A stretch of 64,000 nucleotides of DNA from Mucilaginibacter phenanthrenivorans (GTDB lineage Bacteria; Bacteroidota; Bacteroidia; Sphingobacteriales; Sphingobacteriaceae): assembly GCF_024721155.1 (NCBI RefSeq), contig NZ_JAHVAP010000003.1, positions 372,001 through 436,000 of the forward strand, given 5' to 3'. Shown piece by piece: positions 9,147-18,224 of this stretch. The first letter of the stretch is position 1. Every line of letters begins with the position of its first letter. The notes beneath the pieces were generated by a model. The model ran no database searches. It had not been told where the DNA came from and saw only the letters and a list, made by a program, of their open reading frames with translations. Position numbers and translations under genes: made by a program.

Positions 9147-10733
9147 ATGAAACTTTTTAATTCATCTTCAAAATTATTGCTCATCATCCCGGTTATTGGG
9201 CTGATGATGCTGGCGGGCTGCCGTAAGCAGCTTGATTATACGCCTGAGGTATTCCTTTCGGCACAGCAGGTTTACAAGGACCAGGCTGGCGCTATTGCCG
9301 GGGTAACAGGCATCTACAAACAACTACAGGTATTAAAAACCTCAGATTATGCATTGATTGGTATAATTGGAACCGACGAGGCCCGCTGTACCTACCAGAG
9401 CCAGGGTTATGGCGCCTATTGGGCAGGTGTTACCGGGTTGGATGTTTACGACATCCAGTTTAACAGCCAGAATGCAGATGTAAGTGGTTATTGGAGCGAT
9501 AGCTACCAGGGAATTGCCAACGCAAACTATGCCATACAATATATTCCTGAAATAAAAGGCTTCGCCGACCCAAGTGTGCAGGCGCGTTTATTGGGCGAAG
9601 CGCACTTCATGCGCGCGTTGTTCTATTTTCAATTGGTACAACTATATGGCGATATTCCGTTGAGGCTGGAAAATATGTCATTCTCTGACGGTGTTAAACG
9701 TTCGCCTGTTGCTGATGTTTATGCTAAGATAATCTCAGACTTGAAATTTGCCGAGGCCAATTGCTGGGTGAAAAGCAAAAATCCTGATCCGGGCCGGGCA
9801 AGCGTTGAAGCTGCCAAGGCATTATTGGGCAAGGTTTATTTAACCCAGCACGATTATCAGAATGCTAAAACAACTTTCGAGGACCTGATAGCAACCGGAA
9901 ACCTTTCGCTATTGACAAACTATGCCGATTTGTTTGACGGTAAGCACGAAAACAATGCGGAATCTCTCTTTGAGATTCAGTTCTCTACAGACGCCGGAAA
10001 CAGCCAGGGCTTACAAAACCTGTTTGGCTCATACGCCGGGCCGCCAATACCTCATGAAAACTTTGATAAACACACCCCGGGTTATGGTGGTACCGTGGTA
10101 ATGGCAACTAAATATTATTCGGATACTGTTTTTGCGAAACCTTACTCATGGGAATATCAATATGATACCCGTTACGCAGCGTCGATCAACCATGACCGTT
10201 ATGACGGCAATGGTAATACCATGAGCTGGTGGGTAGACCCGGGATTGCCGACTATAAAGAAATATGATATTTCAAGCTCCGACATCGACGCTTACACATC
10301 AGGCAAAAATCTTTACTATCTTCGTTCGGCAGATGTTTTCCTGATGTATGCGGAAACACTCAATGAGTTGGGCCAGACACAAGCTGCCTTAGCGCCACTT
10401 AACAAAATACGAGAACGTGCTTTCGGTAATAACACGCTTGATTTTTCAACTACCAGCCAGGATGATTTGCGTGACATAATCATGGACGAACGCAGCCGTG
10501 AATTGGGAGCCGAAGGCTGGCGCTGGTTCGACCTGAAACGCACCGGTACACTGGTTCAACGGGTAATGGCACACAATAATCCCAAGGCCATGTATATGAA
10601 ACAAAATGGCACGACCGACGATCCGCATCCGGCACAAAATGTATCGGCCAAAAATAATTTGTACCCTATACCATTGAGCGAATTGCAGAACAACCAGGCC
10701 TTAACGCTGGGCAGCCAGAACCCTGGTTATTAA
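9147..10733 (+). CDS. SusD/RagB-family surface glycan-binding lipoprotein
   Basis: This 528-residue protein carries a lipoprotein signal peptide with lipobox LAGC, Cys25 being the lipidated residue. The TPR-rich SusD fold follows: RLLGEAHFMRALFYFQLVQLYGDIPL in the N-terminal half, and the C-terminal signature RSADVFLMYAETLNELG, RELGAEGWRWFDLKRTG and YPIPLSELQNN. It caps the SusC barrel and captures glycan at the cell surface. It sits 18 bp after SusC and 9 bp before the glycosidase, so the three form one operon. The glycan cannot be read from the sequence of SusD alone. Confidence 0.96.
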   Translation: MKLFNSSSKLLLIIPVIGLMMLAGCRKQLDYTPEVFLSAQQVYKDQAGAIAGVTGIYKQLQVLKTSDYALIGIIGTDEARCTYQSQGYGAYWAGVTGLDVYDIQFNSQNADVSGYWSDSYQGIANANYAIQYIPEIKGFADPSVQARLLGEAHFMRALFYFQLVQLYGDIPLRLENMSFSDGVKRSPVADVYAKIISDLKFAEANCWVKSKNPDPGRASVEAAKALLGKVYLTQHDYQNAKTTFEDLIATGNLSLLTNYADLFDGKHENNAESLFEIQFSTDAGNSQGLQNLFGSYAGPPIPHENFDKHTPGYGGTVVMATKYYSDTVFAKPYSWEYQYDTRYAASINHDRYDGNGNTMSWWVDPGLPTIKKYDISSSDIDAYTSGKNLYYLRSADVFLMYAETLNELGQTQAALAPLNKIRERAFGNNTLDFSTTSQDDLRDIIMDERSRELGAEGWRWFDLKRTGTLVQRVMAHNNPKAMYMKQNGTTDDPHPAQNVSAKNNLYPIPLSELQNNQALTLGSQNPGY

Positions 10734-10742
10734 AAATAAGAT

Positions 10743-12956
10743 ATGAAGCGAATATTAGTTTGTAAAATTTCAATCCTGATCCTGTGCATACATAGCTTGT
10801 ATGCGCAGGATTTGCGCAATTATAAGGATAGTACAGTTATCAGCAACCCGCAGGTAAAAGTCGTTGTCGATAATATAAAAGGCAGGATCTCCTACCGATT
10901 TGCCAGCGGCGCCTATGCCGAAAATACCGTGGCTTATATCAATGATGTCAACCTTGGTTATTTTGCCAGCAGCGATTTCAGCACGCATACAGTTACGTCT
11001 GCAAATATTAGCGACAGTTTGGGCACCGGCTTAAAGATCGACATTAAACATACTGATGATAAGCTGAAATTATCCTTAACCCAGCACATCACCATCTATA
11101 AAGATCAGTCGTACCTGGTAATCAGTGTTGATGCTGCCGGAGCGGATAAAAGCGTGATGCCAGAAACGCGGGATATCAGCCCGCTCGCCATTTTGCCCAA
11201 ACAACAAGGCAAGCTGTATATCCCGGGTAGTGAGCCTCGCATACTTGATGTGCCCTTTGACAACGACAACTGGGTTCCCGACCTGGAGCGCAAATGGTCC
11301 GCAACCGGAACAGCGCCCGTTGAAGGGATCAGTTATGAATTGTCGTCGATATACGACAATAACACCTTTGCCGGGATAGTAACGGGTAGCCTCAAACACG
11401 ATTTCTGGAAAACGGGTATTGTTTACCGTACGGGCTCTGCAACGGGTGTTGTTGATTCGCTTAAGATCTTCGGCGGGGCGGCTACTGAAGATAATAAATC
11501 AAAAAAGCCGGCTTACGGTGGGCTTGATGGCACGCACGACCATGCACCACACGGTACGATGACGGGCGAAACGGTGAGTTCCCCGCTAATTTACCTTTCC
11601 GGCACAAATGACATCCGCAAGGTTTTTGTTGACTACGGCAATGCCAACGCAAAGCTAAACGGTCGCCTGCAATGGAAGGGCTATGCCCCGGTTTACTGGA
11701 ACAGCTTTGGTGTTGAGGGCGTTTTGGGTTACGAAAAGGTAATGATGCCGCCGGGCGTGCTTAAGATAACCGATTTCATCCGTACGCTGGATAACTTTAA
11801 CAAATACGCCAAGCCTGTTTTGAGTATCGACTCGTATGACCAGGACATTTATACAACCGAACTTTTAGCATCGCTGGGCAGGTACGCCAAAAAGAATAAC
11901 CAGCAAATGGGATTCTATTTTATTCCTTTTGCGATGTGGACCTGGAAGAATTCCATCGATGATAAGGAAATGCCCGGCTCACATTACCAATTGCGGGAGG
12001 TAGTGCTGCGTGATAAAAACGGTCAGCCTATAATGTATAAGGAAGGAGATTTTTGCGCCTATGCGCTTGATCCTACGCATCCGGGTGTTCGCCTGTATGT
12101 GATCAATCAGTTGGAAAAGGCCAAAGCAATCAATGCCAAATTTATTAAGATCGATTTTTTGAGCGCAGGTTCATTGGAGTCGACTGTAAGGTATGATTCG
12201 AAGGTGAGATCGGGGATGCATGCTTATAGCGATGGCATGAAGATGCTGAAGGCGCTTGCCGATTCTATTATGGGTAAGGATATTTTTATCACCCAGGCTA
12301 TTTCGCCAATGTTCCCTAACCAATATGCGCATACCCGTTTTGTTTCAACAGATGTATACTCGCACCTGCGTGATGATGAAAAGGGATTTCCCAGCTGGGG
12401 CAGCACGGAATCATCAATGGCAACCGGCTCGCATATGTGGTGGGTGCAGGGAACCCTATGGCCCTATACCAACCTGGATGTTGCCATCATGAAGAACTTC
12501 CAGAAAAATCCCGATCTCAGCGAACAGGAAATAAAAGTAAGAATGTACGCCATGATGACCATGGGCAGCATCCTCGGTGATGGCTCCGACTTTAGGAACA
12601 AGATCGCTGCTGACCGGGCAAAGATCTATCTAAACAACAAGAATATTTGTGAGTTTTTCAGCGATCCGAAAGTGTTTACCCCGCTAAAATTTGCTGATGG
12701 AGAAAGCTTTGATCAGCAATTAGCCTTTTATCTTAAGGGTGATACTACGCTGGTATCTGTATTTAATTTTGACAAGGTAAAACCCATGCAGCAGGAGATC
12801 TTTTTAAAGGATCTTGGCCTCGCTAACGGGCACTATGTGCTAAAGGATTTTTTAACCGATGCTGTTATTGGCGAAATTGAAGCCGGAAAGGCATCGTTCA
12901 CTTTAAAGGTGGAGCATGAGGATGCAGCGCTGGTGAAGATTGTGGCGGCGAAATAG
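10743..12956 (+). CDS. Secreted clan GH-D glycoside hydrolase (alpha-galactosidase-like, GH36/GH27 type)
   Basis: This 737-residue protein has a signal peptide ending near SLYAQ (22). An N-terminal beta-sandwich spans about 30-300. A TIM barrel follows, with the clan-type VYWNSFG motif (318-324), SIDSYDQ (361-366), a candidate nucleophile Asp471 in KFIKIDFLSAG, and a candidate acid/base Asp537 in FVSTDVYSHL. A small C-terminal beta-domain ends the chain (LVSVFNFDK onward). This layout fits retaining alpha-galactosidases or related alpha-glycosidases. The catalytic residues are assigned by motif position, not by alignment. It is the last gene of the SusC/SusD operon and is followed by a terminator, so it probably processes the imported glycan in the periplasm. 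Confidence 0.75.
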   Translation: MKRILVCKISILILCIHSLYAQDLRNYKDSTVISNPQVKVVVDNIKGRISYRFASGAYAENTVAYINDVNLGYFASSDFSTHTVTSANISDSLGTGLKIDIKHTDDKLKLSLTQHITIYKDQSYLVISVDAAGADKSVMPETRDISPLAILPKQQGKLYIPGSEPRILDVPFDNDNWVPDLERKWSATGTAPVEGISYELSSIYDNNTFAGIVTGSLKHDFWKTGIVYRTGSATGVVDSLKIFGGAATEDNKSKKPAYGGLDGTHDHAPHGTMTGETVSSPLIYLSGTNDIRKVFVDYGNANAKLNGRLQWKGYAPVYWNSFGVEGVLGYEKVMMPPGVLKITDFIRTLDNFNKYAKPVLSIDSYDQDIYTTELLASLGRYAKKNNQQMGFYFIPFAMWTWKNSIDDKEMPGSHYQLREVVLRDKNGQPIMYKEGDFCAYALDPTHPGVRLYVINQLEKAKAINAKFIKIDFLSAGSLESTVRYDSKVRSGMHAYSDGMKMLKALADSIMGKDIFITQAISPMFPNQYAHTRFVSTDVYSHLRDDEKGFPSWGSTESSMATGSHMWWVQGTLWPYTNLDVAIMKNFQKNPDLSEQEIKVRMYAMMTMGSILGDGSDFRNKIAADRAKIYLNNKNICEFFSDPKVFTPLKFADGESFDQQLAFYLKGDTTLVSVFNFDKVKPMQQEIFLKDLGLANGHYVLKDFLTDAVIGEIEAGKASFTLKVEHEDAALVKIVAAK

Positions 12957-12990
12957 CTGATCCGTTAGTTAATTCTTATTGATAATAATC

Positions 12991-13017
12991 AAAGCCGCCT
13001 TGCTGGGCGGCTTTTTT
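12991..13017 (+). terminator. Rho-independent terminator of the polysaccharide-utilisation operon
   Basis: AAAGCCGCC (12991-12999) and GGCGGCTTT (13006-13014) form a perfect 9-bp stem with a 6-base loop followed by T residues, 34 bp after the glycosidase stop. Confidence 0.9.
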
Positions 13018-13066
13018 GGATTTTAAGCTATTGTAATGCGCTTAAATTATTTTCAATAAAATTTGC

Positions 13067-13108
13067 GCAAGTAAATACTTGCATTTATATTTGCAAGCAC
13101 TTACTTGC
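13067..13108 (+). promoter_or_regulatory. Tandem palindromic operator for the ArsR/SRPBCC cluster
   Basis: GCAAGTA-AA-TACTTGC (13067-13082) is a perfect palindrome. A second, looser copy GCAAGCACTTACTTGC lies at 13093-13108. The copies are 26 bp apart and end 5 bp before the ArsR ATG. A repressor bound here would block transcription and initiation, so autoregulation by the ArsR protein is likely. Confidence 0.65.
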
Positions 13109-13113
13109 ATAAA

Positions 13114-13446
13114 ATGAAAGCCAGACGCGATGTATACCAGGCAATAGCCGACCCAACCCGCCGCGCGATAATCAATATGATTGCCGCCCAGCCCCATAAT
13201 GTAAATGCCATTGCCGACAAGTTTGACATGACGAGGCAGGCCATCTCGTTGCACGTAAAGATCCTTACTGATTGTGGCCTCATTGCCATAAAACAACAAG
13301 GGCGCGACCGGTTTTGCGAAGCGCAGCTGGACCAGCTAAGTGAGGTATCGGCTTTTGTTGATCAGTACCGCAAGCATTGGGAAAGTAAGGTTGATGCATT
13401 GGAAACGTATTTGGAAAAACTAAAAAAAGAACGCTATGGAAAATAA
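13114..13446 (+). CDS. ArsR-family transcriptional regulator
   Basis: The ATG at 13114 gives 110 residues (MKARRDVYQAIADPTRRAI). A TTG nine bases upstream lies inside the operator and is not preferred. The winged helix is clear: VNAIADKFDMTRQAISLHVKIL as helix-turn-helix and LIAIKQQGRDRFCEA as wing. The DPTRR motif marks the ArsR subgroup that accompanies SRPBCC/AHSA1 genes. The downstream SRPBCC start overlaps this gene by 11 bp, which implies translational coupling. It probably represses its own operon through the palindromes at 13067-13108; the inducer is unknown. Confidence 0.92.
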   Translation: MKARRDVYQAIADPTRRAIINMIAAQPHNVNAIADKFDMTRQAISLHVKILTDCGLIAIKQQGRDRFCEAQLDQLSEVSAFVDQYRKHWESKVDALETYLEKLKKERYGK

Positions 13447-13903
13447 AAAAAGCAGCACGCACGACAGGGAGCTCCACATCACCAGAACATTGAACGCACC
13501 CGTAGAATTGGTTTGGGAAGCCTGGAGCAAACCGGAACATATTGCCAACTGGTGGGGCCCAAACGATTTTACAACCACCATCAGCACCATGGACATGGTG
13601 CCGGGAGGCGAATGGAACCTGGTAATGCATGGCCCCGACGGAAAGGACTACATCAACAAAAGCATCTTTAAAGAAATAATCCCCCTTAAAAAGATTGTTT
13701 ATGAGCACACTTCTTATCCCTGGATCCTTGCAACCATTGATTTTGAAGAACGGGGTGAACAAACGTTTATCAGCTGGCACATGCTGTTCGCTTCGCACGA
13801 GGACTTTATAGAAGTGGTAAAGGTTTACAAAGCAGACGTTGGCCAAAGGCAAAATGTAGATAAGCTGGAGGTTTACCTGGAGGGAATGAGCAACCAAGCC
13901 TGA
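13436..13903 (+). CDS. SRPBCC (AHSA1/START-like) domain protein
   Basis: This 155-residue protein has the helix-grip fold pattern. It begins with ELHITRTLNAPVELVWEAWSKPEHIANWW, then GPNDFTTTI and a beta-rich core (GGEWNLVMHGPDG, FKEIIPLKKIVYEH), and ends with a long C-terminal helix (QNVDKLEVYLEGM). The deep hydrophobic pocket of this family binds small ligands, but which one is unknown. The start codon lies inside the end of the ArsR gene (11-bp overlap), and the alpha/beta hydrolase follows 5 bp later. These spacings mark a three-gene operon that may deal with a small hydrophobic or xenobiotic compound; that role is inference. Confidence 0.9.
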   Translation: MENKKSSTHDRELHITRTLNAPVELVWEAWSKPEHIANWWGPNDFTTTISTMDMVPGGEWNLVMHGPDGKDYINKSIFKEIIPLKKIVYEHTSYPWILATIDFEERGEQTFISWHMLFASHEDFIEVVKVYKADVGQRQNVDKLEVYLEGMSNQA

Positions 13904-13908
13904 GCGCC

Positions 13909-14784
13909 ATGAAAAAATCAGTCAATCATTTAAACAGAATTACGCTGGTTGCTTTATTTCTGATGGCATCAGCAATATCATTGAACGCACAAACTAAAAA
14001 TATGGAAAAGATAACCACAGGCCATGCCCCGGTAAATGGCATCAATATGTATTACGAAATCCATGGGGAGGGTGCCATGCCTTTGGTTTTGATCCATGGC
14101 GGCGGGTCGACCATTGAAAGCACGTTTGGTAATATCCTGCCTTTGCTTTCAGCTAAAAATAAAATAATTGCCGTTGAGCTGCAGGCCCATGGCCGTACCA
14201 GCGACCGAGATGCACCTGAATCATTCGCGCAGGACGCCGACGACGTTGCAGCCCTGCTTAGATATTTAAAAGTGGACAAAGCGGATATAATGGGGTTCAG
14301 CAATGGCGGCAGCACTACTATGCAAATTGCTATACGGCATCCCGAGGTGGTCAACAAAATAATAGTTATTGCAGGCGCAACCAAACGCAGCGGTTTTATC
14401 CCCGGCTTTTTTGAATACATGCCGAACGCAACGATTGCTGATATGCCGGCATTTTTAAAAAAGGACTTCTTAAAAGTAACCCCCGACGAAGCTAAATTAC
14501 AAACCATGTTCGAAAAGGACAAACAACGCATGGTAACCTTTAAGGATTGGAACGATGACGATTTAAAAGGAATAAAAGCCCCGGCCCTGTTTATGGCGGC
14601 GGATAAGGACGTAATAACCGTGGAGCATACTGCAGAGATGGCCCGCCTGGCACCCGGCGCACAATTAGTGATATTACCCGGCAAGCACGGTGCGTTTATT
14701 GGTGAGGGAGAAGCAAATACAGCAAAGGACAGGATACTAATAGGAGTAAGCGTTACGCTGATTGATGAGTTTTTGAGTGAATAG
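13909..14784 (+). CDS. Secreted alpha/beta hydrolase
   Basis: This 291-residue protein has a signal peptide (LVALFLMASAISLNAQ, cut near 28) and a standard alpha/beta-hydrolase fold. The oxyanion-hole motif is LVLIHGGG (59-66). The nucleophile is Ser131 in GFSNGG. A candidate acid Asp lies in ADKDVITVEH and the catalytic His in GKHGAF near the C-terminus. It probably acts as an esterase or lactonase-type enzyme in the periplasm or outside the cell; the substrate is not visible. It is the third gene of the ArsR/SRPBCC operon, 5 bp after the SRPBCC stop. Confidence 0.88.
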   Translation: MKKSVNHLNRITLVALFLMASAISLNAQTKNMEKITTGHAPVNGINMYYEIHGEGAMPLVLIHGGGSTIESTFGNILPLLSAKNKIIAVELQAHGRTSDRDAPESFAQDADDVAALLRYLKVDKADIMGFSNGGSTTMQIAIRHPEVVNKIIVIAGATKRSGFIPGFFEYMPNATIADMPAFLKKDFLKVTPDEAKLQTMFEKDKQRMVTFKDWNDDDLKGIKAPALFMAADKDVITVEHTAEMARLAPGAQLVILPGKHGAFIGEGEANTAKDRILIGVSVTLIDEFLSE

Positions 14785-14828
14785 CGATTGATTTTAATTC
14801 TCCGGAAACATCTGCTAAATTTACTCCC

Positions 14829-15605
14829 ATGAAAATAGCCACCTATAATGTGAACGGAGTTAATGGTCGCCTGCCTGTGCTGTTGCGCTGGCTGAATGAA
14901 ACCACGCCTGATGTTGTTTGTCTGCAGGAACTAAAGGCCCCGCAGGAGAAATTTCCCGAACAAGCCATCCTGGATGCTGGTTACAATGCCATATGGCACG
15001 GGCAAAAAAGCTGGAACGGGGTGGCTATCCTGGCCCGGAATGCTGAAATTAAAGAAGTAAGGCGTGCATTGCCGGGCGATCCTGAAGATGAGCACAGCCG
15101 CTATATTGAAGCAGAAGTAAATGGCATTACCATTGGGTGCCTTTATCTCCCAAATGGCAACCCGGCGCCCGGCCCAAAGTTTGATTACAAGCTGCGCTGG
15201 TTTGAACGGTTACGGCTCCATGCCGCAGAATTGTTTGCATCGAGTATGCCGGTAGTTTTAACCGGGGATTATAACGTTATGCCAACCGAGATTGATGCTT
15301 ACAAACCGGAACGATGGGTAGAAGATGCCCTGTTCAGGCCTGAAACACGGGCGGCTTTTAAAACCCTGGTCGACCAGGGCTGGACGGATGCTATCCGAAA
15401 ACTATATCCAACAGAAACGATCTATACCTTTTTCGACTATTTCCGGGATGCTTACGGCCGCAATGCAGGTTTGAGGATAGACCACTTCCTGCTGAGCCCG
15501 CAACTGGCGAGTCGGCTTACCGCTGCTGCAGTTGACAGAAACGTGCGCGGATGGGAGAAAACCAGCGACCATTGCCCGGTCTGGATCGAATTGGCCGATG
15601 AGTAA
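14829..15605 (+). CDS. xth: Exodeoxyribonuclease III (AP endonuclease)
   Basis: This 258-residue protein belongs to the exonuclease III branch of the EEP nuclease fold. Metal and catalytic motifs are all visible: MKIATYNVNGVNGR at the N-terminus, PDVVCLQELKAP with the metal-binding Glu, LTGDYNVMPTEID, RIDHFLLSP and the terminal SDHCPVW. The enzyme cuts DNA 5' of abasic sites and degrades 3' ends during base-excision repair. TAAATTTA 6 bp upstream of the ATG could be a -7 element. The gene is convergent with the eCIS ATPase; only 3 bp separate the two stop codons and no terminator is seen. Confidence 0.95.
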   Translation: MKIATYNVNGVNGRLPVLLRWLNETTPDVVCLQELKAPQEKFPEQAILDAGYNAIWHGQKSWNGVAILARNAEIKEVRRALPGDPEDEHSRYIEAEVNGITIGCLYLPNGNPAPGPKFDYKLRWFERLRLHAAELFASSMPVVLTGDYNVMPTEIDAYKPERWVEDALFRPETRAAFKTLVDQGWTDAIRKLYPTETIYTFFDYFRDAYGRNAGLRIDHFLLSPQLASRLTAAAVDRNVRGWEKTSDHCPVWIELADE

Positions 15606-15608
15606 TTT

Positions 15609-16910
15609 TTAATTCATCGTCCGCTCTTCCTTCCGGTATTCCTTCCGCATGGCTTCAACTATGTCGTCAATACGCAGATATTGGTCATTTTTTGAGATGG
15701 ACTGCAATGCCGCGTAATGGATCACATTCAGGATGGCAGCACCACTTAGCTCATATTTATCGGCAATTTTTTTCAGGTCGATGGCCTGATCAAGCTGGTA
15801 GGAAGCCGGGATCGATTTCTCCCACAGTATTAATCGCTCTTCCGCACTCGGAACTGCAAAATGGATAATGGTATGAAACCGCCTTAAAAAGGCCTCATCC
15901 ATGTTGCCCTTTAAGTTAGATGCCAGTATAACTAACCCGGGAAAATCTTCTATCCTTTGCAGCAAATAGCTTACTTCCTGGTTGGCATACCTGTCGTTCG
16001 AGCTGCGTACCTCTGTACGTTTGCCGAACAAAGCATCAGCCTCGTCAAAAAACAGGATCCAGTTTTTATTTATCGCCTTAACAAAAATAGTCTCCAGGTT
16101 TTTCTCTGTTTCACCAATGTACTTGCTCACCACCTGCGAAAGATCGATCCGGTAAACGTCCCTGTTTAAATGATTGCCGAGCAACGATGCCGTAAGCGTT
16201 TTACCTGTTCCCGGTGGCCCGTGAAAAAGTGCTTTGTACCCGGGTTTTATTTTACGCTTCATAACCGCATCCTGCATCAGGGTTTCGTTGTGTTTTACCC
16301 AAATAACAATATCATTAAGCTGATTTTGGGTGTGGGAATTTAAAACAAGATCATCCCAGGTCATTGCCGTGGTGATCTTCTTTGCCGGAAACTCGGGGCC
16401 GAATTTTGGCGCAACTTCATTGCCGGTAAGCAAGCGGTTAACCCACTCATGGTTAATTATAATCCTGCCGCTCATTAAAGGTTCACCTTCCTTCACCGCT
16501 TCGAGCGAAAGCACCAGTTGCCTCACCATTATACCCTCCGTAAGAAAATGCTGAATTACCGTGCGCTTAGTCAGGTCACTGCCGGCAAGTATAAACTGTG
16601 CCGTTTCGCCGGTAGGCAATAGGCCCCGGTGATTGCTACCCCTCACCCCACCAAACTCGGGGAAATCGCCGCCCTGTGGCATAGCTTCCTTAATTACCTC
16701 GTCATAAAAATTGGGGTAGATATGGGGGATAAGGGCGATAAGTAAAATAATGCTCTCCTGTGGGGCTAATTGTATTTCATGCTTTTGAAACTCTTCTGTG
16801 ATAGACCCTGCAAGGTTTCCTAAGTCCCATTCAGTGCTATAATCTTTTTGGATAATAGCCTTCAGAAAGCCTGCAAATGGTTGAATATATGTTTCTATGT
16901 TTTTGAACAT
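15609..16910 (-). CDS. eCIS-associated AAA+ ATPase (Afp15/PVC15-like)
   Basis: This 433-residue protein has an unassigned N-terminal half and a C-terminal AAA+ module. The module shows Walker A GPPGTGKT (231-238), Walker B ILFFDEADALF (286-296), sensor ASNLKGN near 331 and an arginine-finger stretch FLRRFH near 342-347. This two-part plan matches the ATPase found in nearly every extracellular contractile injection system, where it is needed for assembly or cargo handling. It is the last gene of the 31-kb minus-strand run, 34 bp beyond the final DUF4157 gene, so the six cargo genes lie between the tape-measure gene and this one. Confidence 0.92.
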   Translation of the reverse strand: MFKNIETYIQPFAGFLKAIIQKDYSTEWDLGNLAGSITEEFQKHEIQLAPQESIILLIALIPHIYPNFYDEVIKEAMPQGGDFPEFGGVRGSNHRGLLPTGETAQFILAGSDLTKRTVIQHFLTEGIMVRQLVLSLEAVKEGEPLMSGRIIINHEWVNRLLTGNEVAPKFGPEFPAKKITTAMTWDDLVLNSHTQNQLNDIVIWVKHNETLMQDAVMKRKIKPGYKALFHGPPGTGKTLTASLLGNHLNRDVYRIDLSQVVSKYIGETEKNLETIFVKAINKNWILFFDEADALFGKRTEVRSSNDRYANQEVSYLLQRIEDFPGLVILASNLKGNMDEAFLRRFHTIIHFAVPSAEERLILWEKSIPASYQLDQAIDLKKIADKYELSGAAILNVIHYAALQSISKNDQYLRIDDIVEAMRKEYRKEERTMN

Positions 16911-16944
16911 GGTTTTAATTGGCTTTTACTTAATTAACTTTTGC

Positions 16945-18195
16945 CTATGCTGCAGCCTTATCGGCATTAACTGATTTATCGTCCGCATTGGCCACTTTTG
17001 TATTAGAATCACCCGATGGTTCCGGGAAATCACCGGGAGGACATAGGCCGCTTGAACCAACGCAATCCTCCAGGTACGGATTATTTGTAGCTACCCAATG
17101 CCCCATCATATCCGGGGATGGGCTCAACGGAGCAGGCGATTTTTTTGTTTTGAAGAGGGCCTCTGCCTTTGGAAGGTCAAACCCGTTATAAAACGTGCAC
17201 AATAATGCCGGCTCACACCTGATATTATAGCCGGCCCCTGTTGCAAGGTCGGCGAAGGCATCCATTATCGCCCCAATATATTCAATTGATCCGCTGGTAG
17301 TTTTTAACAAGGCCTTTCGGTCATCCATTGTTTGTTGTGGCAAATAACCCCGGTCTTCCACCTCCTTCGATACAGGGTCGCCTTCCTTATAAGGCCATGG
17401 GCTGGATTTATAATGAACCTTGCCAGGTCCAACAGCTCTGAAGCTACTTGACATTGCATTCTCAAGAGCTTCCCAGGCGATAGCCCCCGCGATGGCGCGG
17501 CGGTCAATCCGCCACTTCGACTCGGCCGCTACAATTAACGACAAATTACTTATCATCCAGTTTTTTACCTTTTCTTTTGGAGTGCTTCCGACGGTTGCGG
17601 TAGCCGACAATTCAAACGAAATATCCGGTTTCCTTTGGATGGTATCATTTTGCTGAACAACGTGCGTTAACTCATGAGCGATCAGCTTTTTCCCGCTGTC
17701 ACTTTCCGGCGAATATTGTCCGCTATTAAAAACAATATTATTCCCCGTGGTATAGGCCAACGCATTTATGGACTGTGCCGATTTTGCCGCTACCGAATCC
17801 GTATGCACCTTTACATTCGAAAAATCATGTCCAAAACGGGGCTCAAAAAATTTCCGGCTGCTATCCGACATTGATTGCCCCGACGAATTTAACGAGCTTA
17901 CATAATTATCCAGTTCATGCCCTCCCTGTACTTTGCTACCATCGTCTTCTTTGCGGTGCACATGCCTCTCCTGCTCTTCGCATGCCTGGCATTTGCGCCG
18001 TATATTGTTATTTGCCGGTTTAAAAAAGACGTTCTGGTTTAATGAGGGATTTGTAATCCGCATAACCTTATCGGCCATAGTATCAGCCTCCTGCTCATAA
18101 ACATCATTGGGCTGGTTCACTGTAAGCTTGGGCTGAAAAAACACATTGTGTGCTTCCTGCTTTTTTTTTACTTCATTTATTTGCCGGTTAAACAT
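16945..18195 (-). CDS. DUF4157 eCIS cargo protein with lysozyme-like C-terminus
   Basis: This 416-residue protein has a shared head: FFQPKLTVNQPNDVYEQEAD (19-38), the RKCQACEE cysteine motif (67-74), and a DUF4157 domain at about 95-182 with FEPRFGHDFSNV and the zinc-protease motif HELTH (174-178). The unique C-terminus has RRAIAGAIAWEALENA (232-247) followed by VGPGKVH (255-261). This resembles the catalytic Glu helix and GxGQ-type loop of lysozyme/lytic-transglycosylase folds. A peptidoglycan hydrolase is therefore a reasonable inference, not proven. A low-complexity tail ends in NADKAAA. It lies 34 bp upstream of the ATPase and 29 bp after the previous cargo gene. Confidence 0.8.
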   Translation of the reverse strand: MFNRQINEVKKKQEAHNVFFQPKLTVNQPNDVYEQEADTMADKVMRITNPSLNQNVFFKPANNNIRRKCQACEEQERHVHRKEDDGSKVQGGHELDNYVSSLNSSGQSMSDSSRKFFEPRFGHDFSNVKVHTDSVAAKSAQSINALAYTTGNNIVFNSGQYSPESDSGKKLIAHELTHVVQQNDTIQRKPDISFELSATATVGSTPKEKVKNWMISNLSLIVAAESKWRIDRRAIAGAIAWEALENAMSSSFRAVGPGKVHYKSSPWPYKEGDPVSKEVEDRGYLPQQTMDDRKALLKTTSGSIEYIGAIMDAFADLATGAGYNIRCEPALLCTFYNGFDLPKAEALFKTKKSPAPLSPSPDMMGHWVATNNPYLEDCVGSSGLCPPGDFPEPSGDSNTKVANADDKSVNADKAAA

Positions 18196-18224
18196 TGCTG
18201 CAATATTTCATTTGATTGTTTTTA

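Noticed and set aside
13280..13897. Minus-strand 205-residue open frame
   Set aside because: It lies entirely antisense to the ArsR and SRPBCC genes, whose protein motifs are clear, and shows no family pattern.
14052..14684. Minus-strand 210-residue open frame
   Set aside because: Antisense to the alpha/beta hydrolase with its intact GFSNGG motif; a composition shadow.
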